From positions 49,101,001-49,165,000 of the forward strand of contig CM074858.1 in NCBI GenBank assembly GCA_037501455.1: 64,000 bases of DNA, in the 5' to 3' direction. A program made the position numbers and the translations under genes. Shown one piece after another: positions 34,834 through 44,936 of this stretch. The stretch comes from Lantana camara. Taxonomy: Eukaryota; Streptophyta; Magnoliopsida; Lamiales; Verbenaceae. Below the pieces are notes generated by a model. The model saw only the letters and a program-made list of their open reading frames with translations, was not told where the DNA came from and ran no database searches. The first letter of the stretch is position 1, and each line of letters opens with the position of its first letter.

Positions 34834-36000
34834 TATAGTAAGGGTTTGACCCGACCCTTTGACCCGACATGTGAATAGTAACTGGTGAATAGTAATCGTG
34901 AATAGTAATCTTGAATAGTACTTTTGAATAGTGCTTTTGAATAGTAAAAATGAATTAAAACTTGTGCTTTCTCTATAGATATTTGCACCTAGGGTTTCCA
35001 TATCCAGGGTCTAAAATGGGTTTTAAAAATGTGTTTTCTTTCGTGGACTTGTTTCTTTACCTAAGGTTTGCGATAGGATTCATAATTTGACTAAAGCTTA
35101 CTCGGTTATAGTAAGATCATAGTCTAACGTTAAGAGTAACTCACTTTGACGTATTCCTTTGTGTGTTACCTTTCTTGAATACCTTAAATGGTATTACTCT
35201 CTTGTGTTACATGTTCCTTGTTCATTTGTTTCTTGCATTTCATATGCATCTTGGTTAGTAGTGGGTCTTAGTTCTTAAGCTCACTCTAGTACGCCACCTA
35301 CAGGAGTTAAAGTTGAGCACTGGGATCCCCAGGGCACCGCATAATCTGTCTACCTACCTTTTGTTACTATTAGGTGAGGTGAAGTTATAAACGTTTTCCA
35401 ACTGGAACCACGATTATACTATCGTATCATATGTTTTGAAATTCAAAGATAAACCTTGTTTTGAACTATCCCTTTTATCGGGACATTCTCTTGAAATGAT
35501 CATTCATACTTTAATAGTATACATTGATCAACAGTACATGTTTTCCAAAGTTCTGCATTCTTGTTCAAAGACAGTTACATGTTTGCATATGTTTTCAAAG
35601 TACAGACAGAATCACATGTTTTCAGACAGAATCATATGTTTTACAGACAGCATCATATGTTACAGTTACAGTTTCACATGTTATAGTTAGCATACTGGAG
35701 TGTTACTCTGGTCACTGCTAATCTTAAATGGAAGCATACAGTTTACAGTTTGGGCCCGGCGGTTATGTGTGGAGGTGATGCTCGGGAGGTGAGCGCCAAC
35801 GACATCACCAATACCGGCTGCCACACTTAGACTATTGACACCGACTTTTAACAGGAGGTTTGTTAAGTCAGGACAATTTGTCTGGGAACGGACAGCAAAT
35901 CTGTTCCCATTACATGTTTACAGGTCGCCTAGGGCTAGCTACCCGAAGTGACAACCGGTGGAGGATGGTGCATGTTTGTATGCGTTGGTAAAAGTTGTTG

Positions 36001-36144
36001 TTGACCTTGGTCCGATAGTCTACTATGTGCGGAGTTATTGTTGACCTTGGTCCGATGCTCTACTATATGTGGGGTTATTGTTGATCTTGGTCCGATACTC
36101 TACTAAACGTGGAATTATCGTTGATCCTGGTCCGACACTCTACC
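36001..36144 (+). repeat. 40-bp tandem repeat in C 5' LTR, 3.6 copies
   Basis: TTGACCTTGGTCCGATAGTC begins at 36001, and close variants begin at exactly 36041, 36081 and 36121. The same set occurs in the 3' LTR at 48024, 48064, 48104 and 48144. Copies differ at 5-8 positions, so the repeat is older than this insertion. Confidence 0.92.
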
Positions 36145-37019
36145 GAATCATGTTTTCTAGAGTAAGGATGGAGGAGCCTAGCTTGCGGGCAAAATTCTGT
36201 TTCATAAAGGATGGTTCATATCTGGAAAAGTTCACTTTACCCTTATCCCGTTTTATGAAAGAACTATGAACCATCAACAGCATATGTGTGCGCGTGTGAT
36301 AGCATTCATGAAAATGTTTTATAACGTGCATTCTTTTACAGCATCGCATTCAAAGAGTTTTATCAATCGAACTTGTTTCAAGTTCTTCTTTAAAGCATTG
36401 CATTTAACAGTTTCGAACTTTACTTCAAGTTCTTTAATTCAGAACTTTCTTTAAAGTATTCCCTCGCTTAGTCCTTTTGACTAATACCTCTCCCGTTTTC
36501 TTGCCTCGTGGTTTCAGGTCTTGCAGCCACAGTCTAGAGGTATCTTGAAGCTCTAGATTGTCATTTTTGTTTCAGTCAGGACTTAGTATTACTTCCTCTT
36601 TTGTGTCCTGCATATGTTTTATGGCTGCATCACTTTATGTTTCTGTATATGTTTTTGAATACTTGAGTATCTTCGTTATACTCTTTCTGCTACTCTGTTA
36701 CCGATATTTTAAACTTTGCTGTATCGGTACTTATATGTGAATCTGTTATATGTTCTGATATGCCGAGTCTCTCTTACACGATCAATATGTTCTTGCTTGT
36801 TACATGCCATCACGCACATGTTTTGAAAAGTTTTAAAATACTCTGATTTTCCGCTGCATAGCCACATCGTTGTACATGTATAGTTCTGATAGATAGCCGT
36901 TCGCTGGAGTATTTCTTGAGTGATGGCTCACACCATTATTTGAGAGGTGCTTCAGTGCGGGGGTTAAGACGCCGCTCTCCTCTTGTTCTGGTACGGGTGG
37001 GGGCGTTACAGCCCTGAGG

Positions 37020-37031
37020 TGGTATCAGAGT
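37020..37031 (+). other. Primer-binding site of element C
   Basis: TGGTATCAGAGT, 11 of 12 bases matching the initiator tRNA-Met complement TGGTATCAGAGC, 9 bp after the LTR end. Primes minus-strand DNA synthesis. Confidence 0.88.
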
Positions 37032-37198
37032 ATCGGGTTAAGTAAGAAGAGACTTAACCTAGATTGCTCTCATGTTGCATCATGGATTGTTCACGCATTG
37101 CATCCAGGATCATTCTCATATTGCATCGAGACGGGATATTTGGGGATTGCATGGTTCTGTTATCTGGATTTCATATATGTGGTATCTTCTGTATAGCT

Positions 37199-37879
37199 AT
37201 GGCAGTTCAGCCACACCAGGATCCTAATCAGCAGATGGATGAGGCTTTCTTTGAGCAGTTTGAGGCCCCGCATACTGTGGCAGTTTCTCGCCGTGGAGGC
37301 ACTCGTTTCTACACCTGGCGTAGGTCTAGGAACAGTGGCAGACCTGGGTATTCCTATCCTAACAGAGTTGTGTACTATCTCGAGTCTGAGAGAGATGGTT
37401 ACTTTCAGGAGTATCAGAGGACCCGTGAGGTCAGGTTGGAGTCTCTGCGCTATCAGGATCAGTCACTGCAGTACCAGATTGACAGGGACATCGCTCGTGA
37501 GCATGCTGCAGAGATGACTCATATTGCTGATCAGAGGGCTGCTCGTATTGCTGAGCTGGAGACAGATCTTATGCAGATGACTATCGATCGCGATACCTCT
37601 ATGGAGCGTCACCAGCACTACCGTGCCCGTGTGAGAGCTCGCCTGTATGATACCTATCACTTATCCGATGAGCAGGCAGTTGAGGAGGTCGAGGGTCAGG
37701 ATGTCAGTCAGGCTTTTCAGGAGCCCGAGCCTATGCAGGAGCAGTCTGATGGAGGCGATGGAGGGTCTGATGATGATGATGATGGCGGAGATGATCCAGC
37801 AGGACACGGACAGGGTGAGGTCGTTGCCGTTTCTGATGACACCACCAGGGGTTCTTTGGACCACAGTTATCAGGGTTGA
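37199..37879 (+). CDS. Element C extra ORF upstream of gag (226 aa, unknown)
   Basis: Lies between the primer-binding site and gag. I chose ATG 37199 (MAVQPHQDPNQQ) over the upstream in-frame ATG at 37064, because the segment between them is Cys/Ile-rich and unlike the rest. The first ~70 residues are basic and aromatic (RRGGTRFYTWRRSRNSG). About 75-150 is charged with heptad-like spacing (SLRYQDQSLQYQIDRDIARE, AARIAELETDL), suggesting a coiled coil. The C-terminus is acidic (DGGDGGSDDDDDGGDD). No zinc knuckle, protease or membrane segment. I do not recognise a family. Position recalls the extra ORFs upstream of gag known in some other plant gypsy lineages, but I see no sequence basis for homology. 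Absent from the readable part of D. Confidence 0.7.
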   Translation: MAVQPHQDPNQQMDEAFFEQFEAPHTVAVSRRGGTRFYTWRRSRNSGRPGYSYPNRVVYYLESERDGYFQEYQRTREVRLESLRYQDQSLQYQIDRDIAREHAAEMTHIADQRAARIAELETDLMQMTIDRDTSMERHQHYRARVRARLYDTYHLSDEQAVEEVEGQDVSQAFQEPEPMQEQSDGGDGGSDDDDDGGDDPAGHGQGEVVAVSDDTTRGSLDHSYQG

Positions 37880-38712
37880 TTGCTGATGGGAGATTTTTGT
37901 ATATAGTACTGATGTATATATGTCTATCTATGGATGGCGGATGTATAGCCGGGACAGTTCAGGACTGACTTTTGGATGAGGGGATGTATAGCTCTGGTAG
38001 ATGATCCCCGACTTTTGGCACCACGGATGACGGTTCAGATGACTTGGTACCTACTAGGTTATTTTCAGCAGGGTTGGACGGATTGGTAAGGCCTGTAAGG
38101 GAGTCAACTGGATAGTATCGGGTCCTCCCCATTTTTTTTGAATTAATACTGTTAACATGTGGCCTGTAGTAAATTTTACCAAACCTTGCACAGTTATAAC
38201 ACTTTCGGCTTTATGTTGAATATCTGTTTACTACTTTCCATAACTGTCATTGCATGAGTCTTAGAGTTGCTTCAAGATACCATTAGGACCGTTGATAGGA
38301 TCATGCCATTTCATTTATTGTTAGCATGCTATTATTCTTGATATGTTGGATACGCTTCTGGATATGTTGATCATGCTTCTGATCATGCTACAGTTCTTGT
38401 TAATATGACAGTACACGTTCTGTTCCCGTTTACATGTTGATCATGTTTTGGGATGTGTTATATATGTTTCTGATATGTTGATATGTTACCCGAGCTTCTG
38501 TTCACGTTTACATGTTGTCTGACAATTATTTCTGATTATATGATATGTTTAGAGATCTTGAATCTTTGCTGACATGTTGTTATGGGAATGTGTTGTTCTC
38601 ATACTTATGTGTGACTACGTGAGAATGTGAATACGTGGTTACGGATTCTGTGAATCATTATATGTCATGCATCGAATATATGTATCTGAATGCTTGCGAA
38701 TTCAGTAACAAC
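37880..38712 (+). other. Non-coding leader between the extra ORF and gag of element C
   Basis: T-rich sequence with many ATGTTGATCATG and GATATGTTG phrases and no frame of note. A leader or intron role is possible, but I see no clear splice-site pair. Confidence 0.5.
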
Positions 38713-40656
38713 ATGCCACCAAGAAGAGCACCCCGGAATCGTGTACCACCACTGCCACCCCAAAGAGATGTCACGCCACCCCCTGAAAGAGAAAGAACTC
38801 CGGAATTAAGGGATGTGCTACGACAATTTATGAGGGCTTGTGCACCGAGAGATAATCCTCCTAATGAAAGGTCATTGGAGAAGTTTCTGAGGATGAATCC
38901 GCCTAAGTTCTATGGAGAACCGAACGACATAAAGGCTGAGAATTGGATTACCAGTCTTGAGAAGATTTTCGAGGCTATGGAGATCTACCCAGAGGATCGT
39001 GAACGAGTTCGATATGCTACTTTTCTTATGGAAGGAGCTGCATACAATTGGTGGAAGCACGTTCAGCATATGTGGATTGAGAATAACGTTGAAGGAAGTT
39101 GGGATGAGTTTATCAGAGAGTTTCAGCAGAAGTATACGCCTCAAGTGACTCGTGATGCACGAGAGGCTGAGTTTATGAGTCTGGTTCAGGGAACTATGAA
39201 TGTGATGGAGTATGAAGCTAGGTTTGTGAGGCTGATCAAGTATGCGCCTCATATTCTGAATGATGAGCGTCGCAAGACGAAGAGGTTTATTGATGGACTG
39301 AAGCCTGAACTTCGGTTGGCACTTGCATCTTTGGTTATTGAGACCTACAACCAGGTTGTTGATAGAGCGCTAAGGGTTGAAGCTGCACACAAGGAGATCA
39401 AGATAACTACTGCCCGTCAAGGACCTTCTAACCCTAAGCCTTATCAAGGTAATAAGCGACCTTCCGGATCTTTTCCCCAAGGAACTGGAAAGAGGCCAAT
39501 GGTAACACCACAGCGTCAGCAGCAGAATGCTCCACCGAAACAGCAAGCACAGAAGCAGAAAGCGCCACAGCAGTATCAGAAGGCGCCACAACAGCAGAGA
39601 GCACCTCAGCCAGGTCCAGAGGAAATTGTTTGCCGATATTGTCGCCGAACGGGACACACTGAGGAGAACTGTCGCAAGAAAGCTGGACAGTGTTTCGCGT
39701 GTGGTTCCCCTGAGCACCAGATGGATAGTTGCCCGCACAAGATCAGGAGATTTGGGGTCCAGGATAAAGGAAAAGGAGTGGTGGGTACGATGAACAAACC
39801 GGTGGTCAGAGGCAGAGCTTATGCTTTGGATGGTAAGGAGGAGGTTGATCCTTCGTCTATTGTGGAAGGTATTGTGCACATTCTTAACACGCCAGTTAAG
39901 GTCTTGTATGACCCTGGCGCTACGCATTCATTTGTTGCTTCTAAATTATGTACGCATTTACAGTTTCCGCTTGAATACTTGCCATATAAATTTGAAGTGA
40001 GTTCTCCTTTGGGAACTTGTCTTGTTACGGATCAAGTATATAAACGCTGCCCTATATGTATTGGTACCCGTTGTTACCCGACGGATCTGATTGAGTTACC
40101 GATGACAAGATACGATGTTATACTTGGTATGGATTGGTTGTCTAAGTACCGAGCTAAGTTGGATTGTTACAAGAAAGAGATCATCTTGGAAGAAGATGAA
40201 AGTGGGACATCAGAAGGGAAAGTTGAGAAGTTATCAGTGATTTCTTCGATGGAAGCTAAGAAGTTGATTCAGAAAGGAGCTAGTGGATTTGTGGCTTATC
40301 TTTTGAATAGACCGAAAGATCAACTTAAGATCGAAGAAGTGGAAGTGGTGAACGAGTTCCTAGATGTGTTTCCTGAGCATTTGGATTCGTTACCTCCTGA
40401 CCGAGAGTTGGAGTTTACGATCGAGACGATATCAGGAGCTGAGCCGTACTCAAAGACACCTTATAGAATGGCTCCAGCTGAATTAGATGAACTGAGAAAG
40501 CAATTGGACGAGTTGATTGAGTCTGGATATGTTCGACCGAGCATGTCGCCGTGGGGAGCGCCTGTGCTTTTCGTTAAGAAGAAGGATGGATCATTGCGTT
40601 TATGCATTGACTATCGGGAGTTGAACAGGATGACAATCAAGAATAAGTATCCTCTC
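38713..40656 (+). pseudogene. gag-pol: Element C gag-pol, 5' part: gag, protease, start of RT
   Basis: Start chosen at ATG 38713 (MPPRRAPRN), the usual chromovirus gag start, although the frame is open 26 codons further upstream. 648 codons to the insertion point. The gag core (about 40-235) has [14 protein letters not shown] and NWWKHV. A Pro/Gln-rich linker leads to two CCHC zinc knuckles: [14 protein letters not shown] (307-320) and [14 protein letters not shown] (327-340). Protease follows, with [10 protein letters not shown] at about 398; Pro takes the place of Ser/Thr in the active-site triplet, as in element D. RT begins with [30 protein letters not shown] and DYRELNR and is cut after NKYPL by solo LTR Cs. 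The frame continues at 43284 without a shift. Confidence 0.95.
40652..40656 (+). repeat. Target site duplication of solo LTR Cs
   Basis: CTCTC here and again at 43279-43283. Removing the LTR and one copy restores the continuous RT reading frame, which confirms the boundaries. Confidence 0.96.
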
Positions 40657-43278
40657 TGTAACGCCCCGGTTTTTATTTATTAATATCTTATGCCTCAAAT
40701 AATTTTATAAATTATAATTTATAATATTTTCATGAAATTCATATTAAACTTATAATTTATCTCAAAACTTGAAAATGTTTATTTCGTGAATTAATTACCG
40801 AAAATGATTTAATTGTCAACTTGGCCCTATATGTGCATTCTTTTAAATTTAGGGACCCAATTGCATGAAACCTTTGAGGACTCAATTGATCACTTTTCAA
40901 ACTTGATATCCTTAATTGCTTAACTTAAATAACTTGGAGGGTTTAATTGCAAATATTCATATTTTCCCAAAATATCACGGTATATCATCTCCAAGCTTCT
41001 TCAATCATTTTGGCTTCCAAATTCTTCAACATATTTGCTTCCTCTCTCTCTCGATATTAAGAAGAAAAGGAAAGGAAGTGATTTTCATCCATTTCACCAA
41101 GAATTTCAAGTATTAATCCAAGTTTGGGAAGCTTGATCATCACCTTCATCCATCTTCTTCCTTTCTTTCATTTCCAAGGTTGGTTGTGCATGAACTCTTG
41201 ATTCTTGAGCATGTATGATTGAGTTAGGGTTTGGGATTTATATGTTAGATGAGTTAATTGAAGTTGGAAGCATGAATATGTGATTATATCATGAATTATA
41301 GCATGATTTATGCATGAATTGGTTGAGAATTGAGCTTGAATGATCAAGTATGATCATGAGTGTGAAATCATGAATTCTTGATGATCTTGTGTGTTTTGAG
41401 TGTTTAAGTGTTAGGATACTATTTCTTGAACCTATAGGCATCATATTTCCAGCAAAACATAACTTGGTGGATTGAAAATGGATTTTTGGGTGCTTTGTTA
41501 TGCTTTCCCGTAGCCATACTCTGTTTTTCTCTGTTCTTCACATTTGCAGAAGCAGGGAACGGCCGTTCCCAGCCTCAAGGCATTGTGGGAACGGGCGTTC
41601 CCACCTTTTCAAATAATATGGGCGGCCGAGCATGGGAACGGCCGTTCCCAGTTTGGCCTTGTGCCGGAAGGGCCGTTCCCAGCTTCCGCGCATTTTAAAA
41701 GGGGAAATCGTTGGCGCGCTTTTGGGGGTAATGGGAACGACCGTTCCCATTTACAAAAGGAACCCGGAACGGCCGTTCCCACCTGAAATGCAGAACAAAA
41801 TATTCTGCATAAAATTACATTTTTAGCCCCTCGATCCAACGACTTCTTTGACCCCGAATTGCTGTAATATGTGCTAATATGATGTGAAACAACATGTTAT
41901 CATACCACATTGTATTTTCGTGGTCATCTCGATACATTTCCGCCGTTCGTCACTTGTTGGGCATTTTAGGTCATGTCTCATGTATAAGTGTCGTGTTTGC
42001 ACAGGTCACGAGGGTAGGGACGAGGAGCAAGCCCCGTAGGCCGTGCCTACTTGTCTTTGTCGGTATAGGTGAGGTTTCATTGTTAGTTACATAGAACCCG
42101 TATACCCCTTATGTGATACTTTGGCCAAAATAGTATTTACGGTTATATTTTCTATAAATCATTGATCATTTCCAAGCCAGGTTCACGCAAGCAAGCAAGC
42201 AAGCAAGTCAGGTATTGTTTCATGCATGGTTAGGCGAGTAGCATGACGGATACATTTGGGCCCGAGGGTAGTGACTAGAGCCAACCGGGAAAGCAAGGGC
42301 TGACGGGTAACTCTGGCGCTATCCTCACCACACTAGGGGTCACCCCTGAATCCACTAGGAGATTAGTGGAGGAAGGAGCTCCGGGCTTAGGGATTCATGT
42401 ACCCTCTGCTCAATGAGATTGGATGTTGGGGCCTTGCAATCCCTTCATCAAACCGGAGGGAAAAGGAGACTGGGGACGAGTCCGGCACCACGGATGCGCC
42501 TCGGGTTATTACATGATTGTCATTTCATGAATGTGTTATATGAATACACTATCGCACGATCGCACAATAAGGGAATTGCATGATCACCTATTGAATATTA
42601 AACAAGCAAGCATGTTCATGTACATTGGGAGTAAGGTTGGAGATCGCCCTCACTCGTCGGGGCCATGTATTGATTGATTGCATGAAACGATACAGTAATT
42701 AATATTGGTAGTTGTAATCTCGGGCGAGTCTCTATTATTGTGAACGTATAATGTTTTAATTATAAAACCTTACCCGAGGTTATAACTTGCATGTGATTGC
42801 GCTAATATATATTTATGCCCCTCACTCAGTCTTCGGTAGACTGATACTTCACCTTTCAGGTACTTGAGAGCCGGTCGTGCTAGGCGGGAGTCTGGTCCAG
42901 TCTTGCATTGTCACGGGTTTAGCAGTACACCATCATGTATATATATTTTACTACGTCTCATGTCATGTCTATTGTTATCACATTTGGAATACTTGATCAT
43001 GTATAAGAGATGCTAAGGTATTGATAATTAGTTTGGTATCTATATGTATCTATCTGATAAATATGGTACCTATATGTATATATATGAATTAATGCTTCCG
43101 CTTTTAATTGTTATGTCGTGATTTTGTATTGTCTTGGGGTTTAGTCCCGCCTAGCTCGTCTTTTCTGTTCTTTGTCACCCGTTCGCTATAGGTTAGTTCA
43201 TGTACGGATTGCCCATTTCGTATGTGGATCGGCCTATAGTGCGGGGGTGTGGTACCTCCACGTGTCCGGGGTGCTACA
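40657..43278 (+). mobile_element. Solo LTR Cs inserted in element C RT (2622 bp)
   Basis: TGTAACGCCCCGG to GGGGTGCTACA with a 5-bp TSD and no internal region. It shares with the tandem array the block CTGCATAAAATTACATTTTT followed by AGCCCCTCGATCC (near 41805), as well as the palindrome type, but is otherwise diverged. So it belongs to the same LTR superfamily but a different subfamily. Palindrome cluster 41555-41780. (AAGC)n-like repeat at 42189-42208. The end region has the TTCGCTATAGGTT and GTGCGGGGGTGTGG phrases common to all these LTRs. Confidence 0.96.
41555..41780 (+). repeat. GGGAACGGCCGTTCCC palindrome cluster in solo LTR Cs
   Basis: Units at 41555-41570 (perfect), 41587-41602 (GGGAACGGGCGTTCCC), 41634-41649 (perfect), a decayed GGAAGGGCCGTTCC near 41666, GGGAACGACCGTTCCC near 41732, and GGAACGGCCGTTCC near 41766. 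Preceded by CTGTTTTTCTCTGTTCTTC. Confidence 0.94.
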
Positions 43279-43283
43279 CTCTC

Positions 43284-44936
43284 CCTCATATCGAAGAGCT
43301 GTTCGATATACTTCAAGGATCGAAGGTCTACTCCAAGTTAGATCTTAGACAAGGGTATTATCAATTGAAGATAAGGGAAGTAGATATTCCGAAGACTGCT
43401 TTCAACAGCCGATACGGACATTATGAGTTTGTAGTAATGCCGTTTGGTTTGACGAACGCACCAGCTGCATTCATGGATATGATGCACCGTATATTCAAGC
43501 CGTTTCTCGACAAGTTTGTAGTGATATTCATCGACGATATTTTGGTATTTTCGAAGACACCGGAGGAACATGCTGAGCATCTTCGAATCGTGTTACGCAC
43601 TTTGCTGGATCACAAGCTATATGCGAAGTTCAGTAAATGTGAGTTCTGGCTTGAGAGAGTTACGTTTCTCGGACACATCATATCAGGATCTGGAATCGAA
43701 GTAGATCCCTCGAAGATCGAGACGATTATGGATTGGAGGTCACCGAAGAATCCTTCAGAAGTGAGGAGTTTTCTGGGATTAGCTGGTTACTACCGGAGGT
43801 TTGTCCAAGATTTCTCGAAGATAGCTACACCTCTCACTAAGTTGACAAAGAAAGAAGGGAAGTTTGAATGGACTGAGAAGTGTGAGCAAAGTTTTCAAAG
43901 GTTGAAGGAGATGCTAACAACTGCACCCGTGTTAGCGTTACCAGAAGGAAAAGAAGGTTACACTGTTTACACTGATGCTTCGAAAGAAGGACTAGGAGGA
44001 GTTTTGATGCAGAACGGGAAAGTGATTGCGTATGCATCAAGGAAACTCAAAACGCATGAAGTCAACTACCTGACACATGATTTGGAGTTAGCCGCGATAA
44101 TTTTTGCTCTGGGAAAATGGAGACATTACCTGTATGGAGTTACGTTTGAGATCTTTACTGATCATAAGAGCCTGCGATATCTATTCACTCAGAAGGAGTT
44201 GAATATGCGACAGAGGAGATGGATGGAATTTCTGGAAGACTACGATTGCATTATTCAATACCATGCAGGCAAGGCCAATGTTGTAGTCGATGCTCTAAGC
44301 AGGAAAGTTCGTTTGGCACAGATTTTTGCCAACCCCGAGACTGATAAAAGAATGAAAGCTGCCCAGGACAGGCAGAAGAGTTATGCTGATCGACGAAGAA
44401 GGGATTTGGAATTCGCAGTGGGCGAAAAGGTATTTCTGAAAGCATCGCCAAGAAAAGGGTTTTCCCAAATTGGGAAAGGTGGAAAGTTAAACCCGAGATA
44501 TGTTGGACCATATGAGATACTAGAGAGAGTCGGACCGACAGCTTATAGATTGGATTTGCCTGTAGGTCTAACAGGAATCCACAATGTATTTCATGTATCT
44601 CAGCTTCGCAAGTGTTTCTCGGATGAGACAGAGGTTGTGCAGGTAGAGGAGATACCGTTAGAACCGGATTTGACTTATGTTTTGAAGCCCGCTAAGATTC
44701 TTGACAGGAAGTTTCAAGAGCTGAGGAATAGGAAGATTCCTTTGGTTAAAGTCCTTTGGAAGGGACATGGGACAGAAGAGGCAACCTGGGAGACAGAAGA
44801 GAAAATGCAGAAACATCACCCTGAGTTGTTTGCAGTTACAGCAGAAGAATCTGAGGACAGATTCTCTTTAAGGAGGGGTGATTGTAACAGCCCAAAACAG
44901 GGCCTGGATGAAAACAGTAAGTTAAGGCAGTGGTAA
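43284..44936 (+). pseudogene. gag-pol: Element C gag-pol, 3' part: RT, RNase H, chromodomain; integrase deleted
   Basis: Continues the frame cut at 40656. RT has [22 protein letters not shown] and [10 protein letters not shown], all intact. RNase H has [16 protein letters not shown] and FTDHKSL. After DALSRK (ending near 44306) about 14 unrelated residues ([14 protein letters not shown]) lead straight to [14 protein letters not shown] (from ~44349). In element A about 355 residues lie between the same points, holding the zinc domain and all three catalytic acids. The loss keeps the frame open. The chromodomain follows ([33 protein letters not shown]). The frame runs through the polypurine tract (44870-44882) and stops 54 bp into the LTR. 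Apart from the Cs insertion there is no stop or frameshift. Confidence 0.93.
44870..44882 (+). other. Polypurine tract of element C
   Basis: AAGGAGGGGTGAT directly before the 3' LTR start TGTAACAG. It overlaps the end of the pol frame. Confidence 0.75.

Larger units (their letters stand above)
32867..37010 (+). mobile_element. 5' LTR of element C (4144 bp)
   Basis: Starts TGTAACAGCCCAAAACAGG and ends GGGGGCGTTACA. Near-identical to 44883-49033, with scattered substitutions and small indels, so C is young. Features: palindromic GCGTACGTTCGTACG near 33483; TATA-like CTATATATACCCC near 33950; long T-rich ATGTT/ATATG tracts; a (TG)n block at 34754-34833; seven GTGAATAGTAAT-like units at 34868-34950; and a 40-bp tandem repeat at 36001-36144. 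It lacks the GC palindrome cluster of the other families. No coding content. Confidence 0.95.

Noticed and set aside
34738..35001. Thr/His-rich ORFs on the minus strand (also 46760-47024 and 58814-59086)
   Set aside because: Translations of TG microsatellites.
36069..36454. Short ORFs in the C LTR, repeated at 48092-48477
   Set aside because: They lie in the LTR in overlapping frames on both strands, repeat only because the LTR is duplicated, and show no domain.
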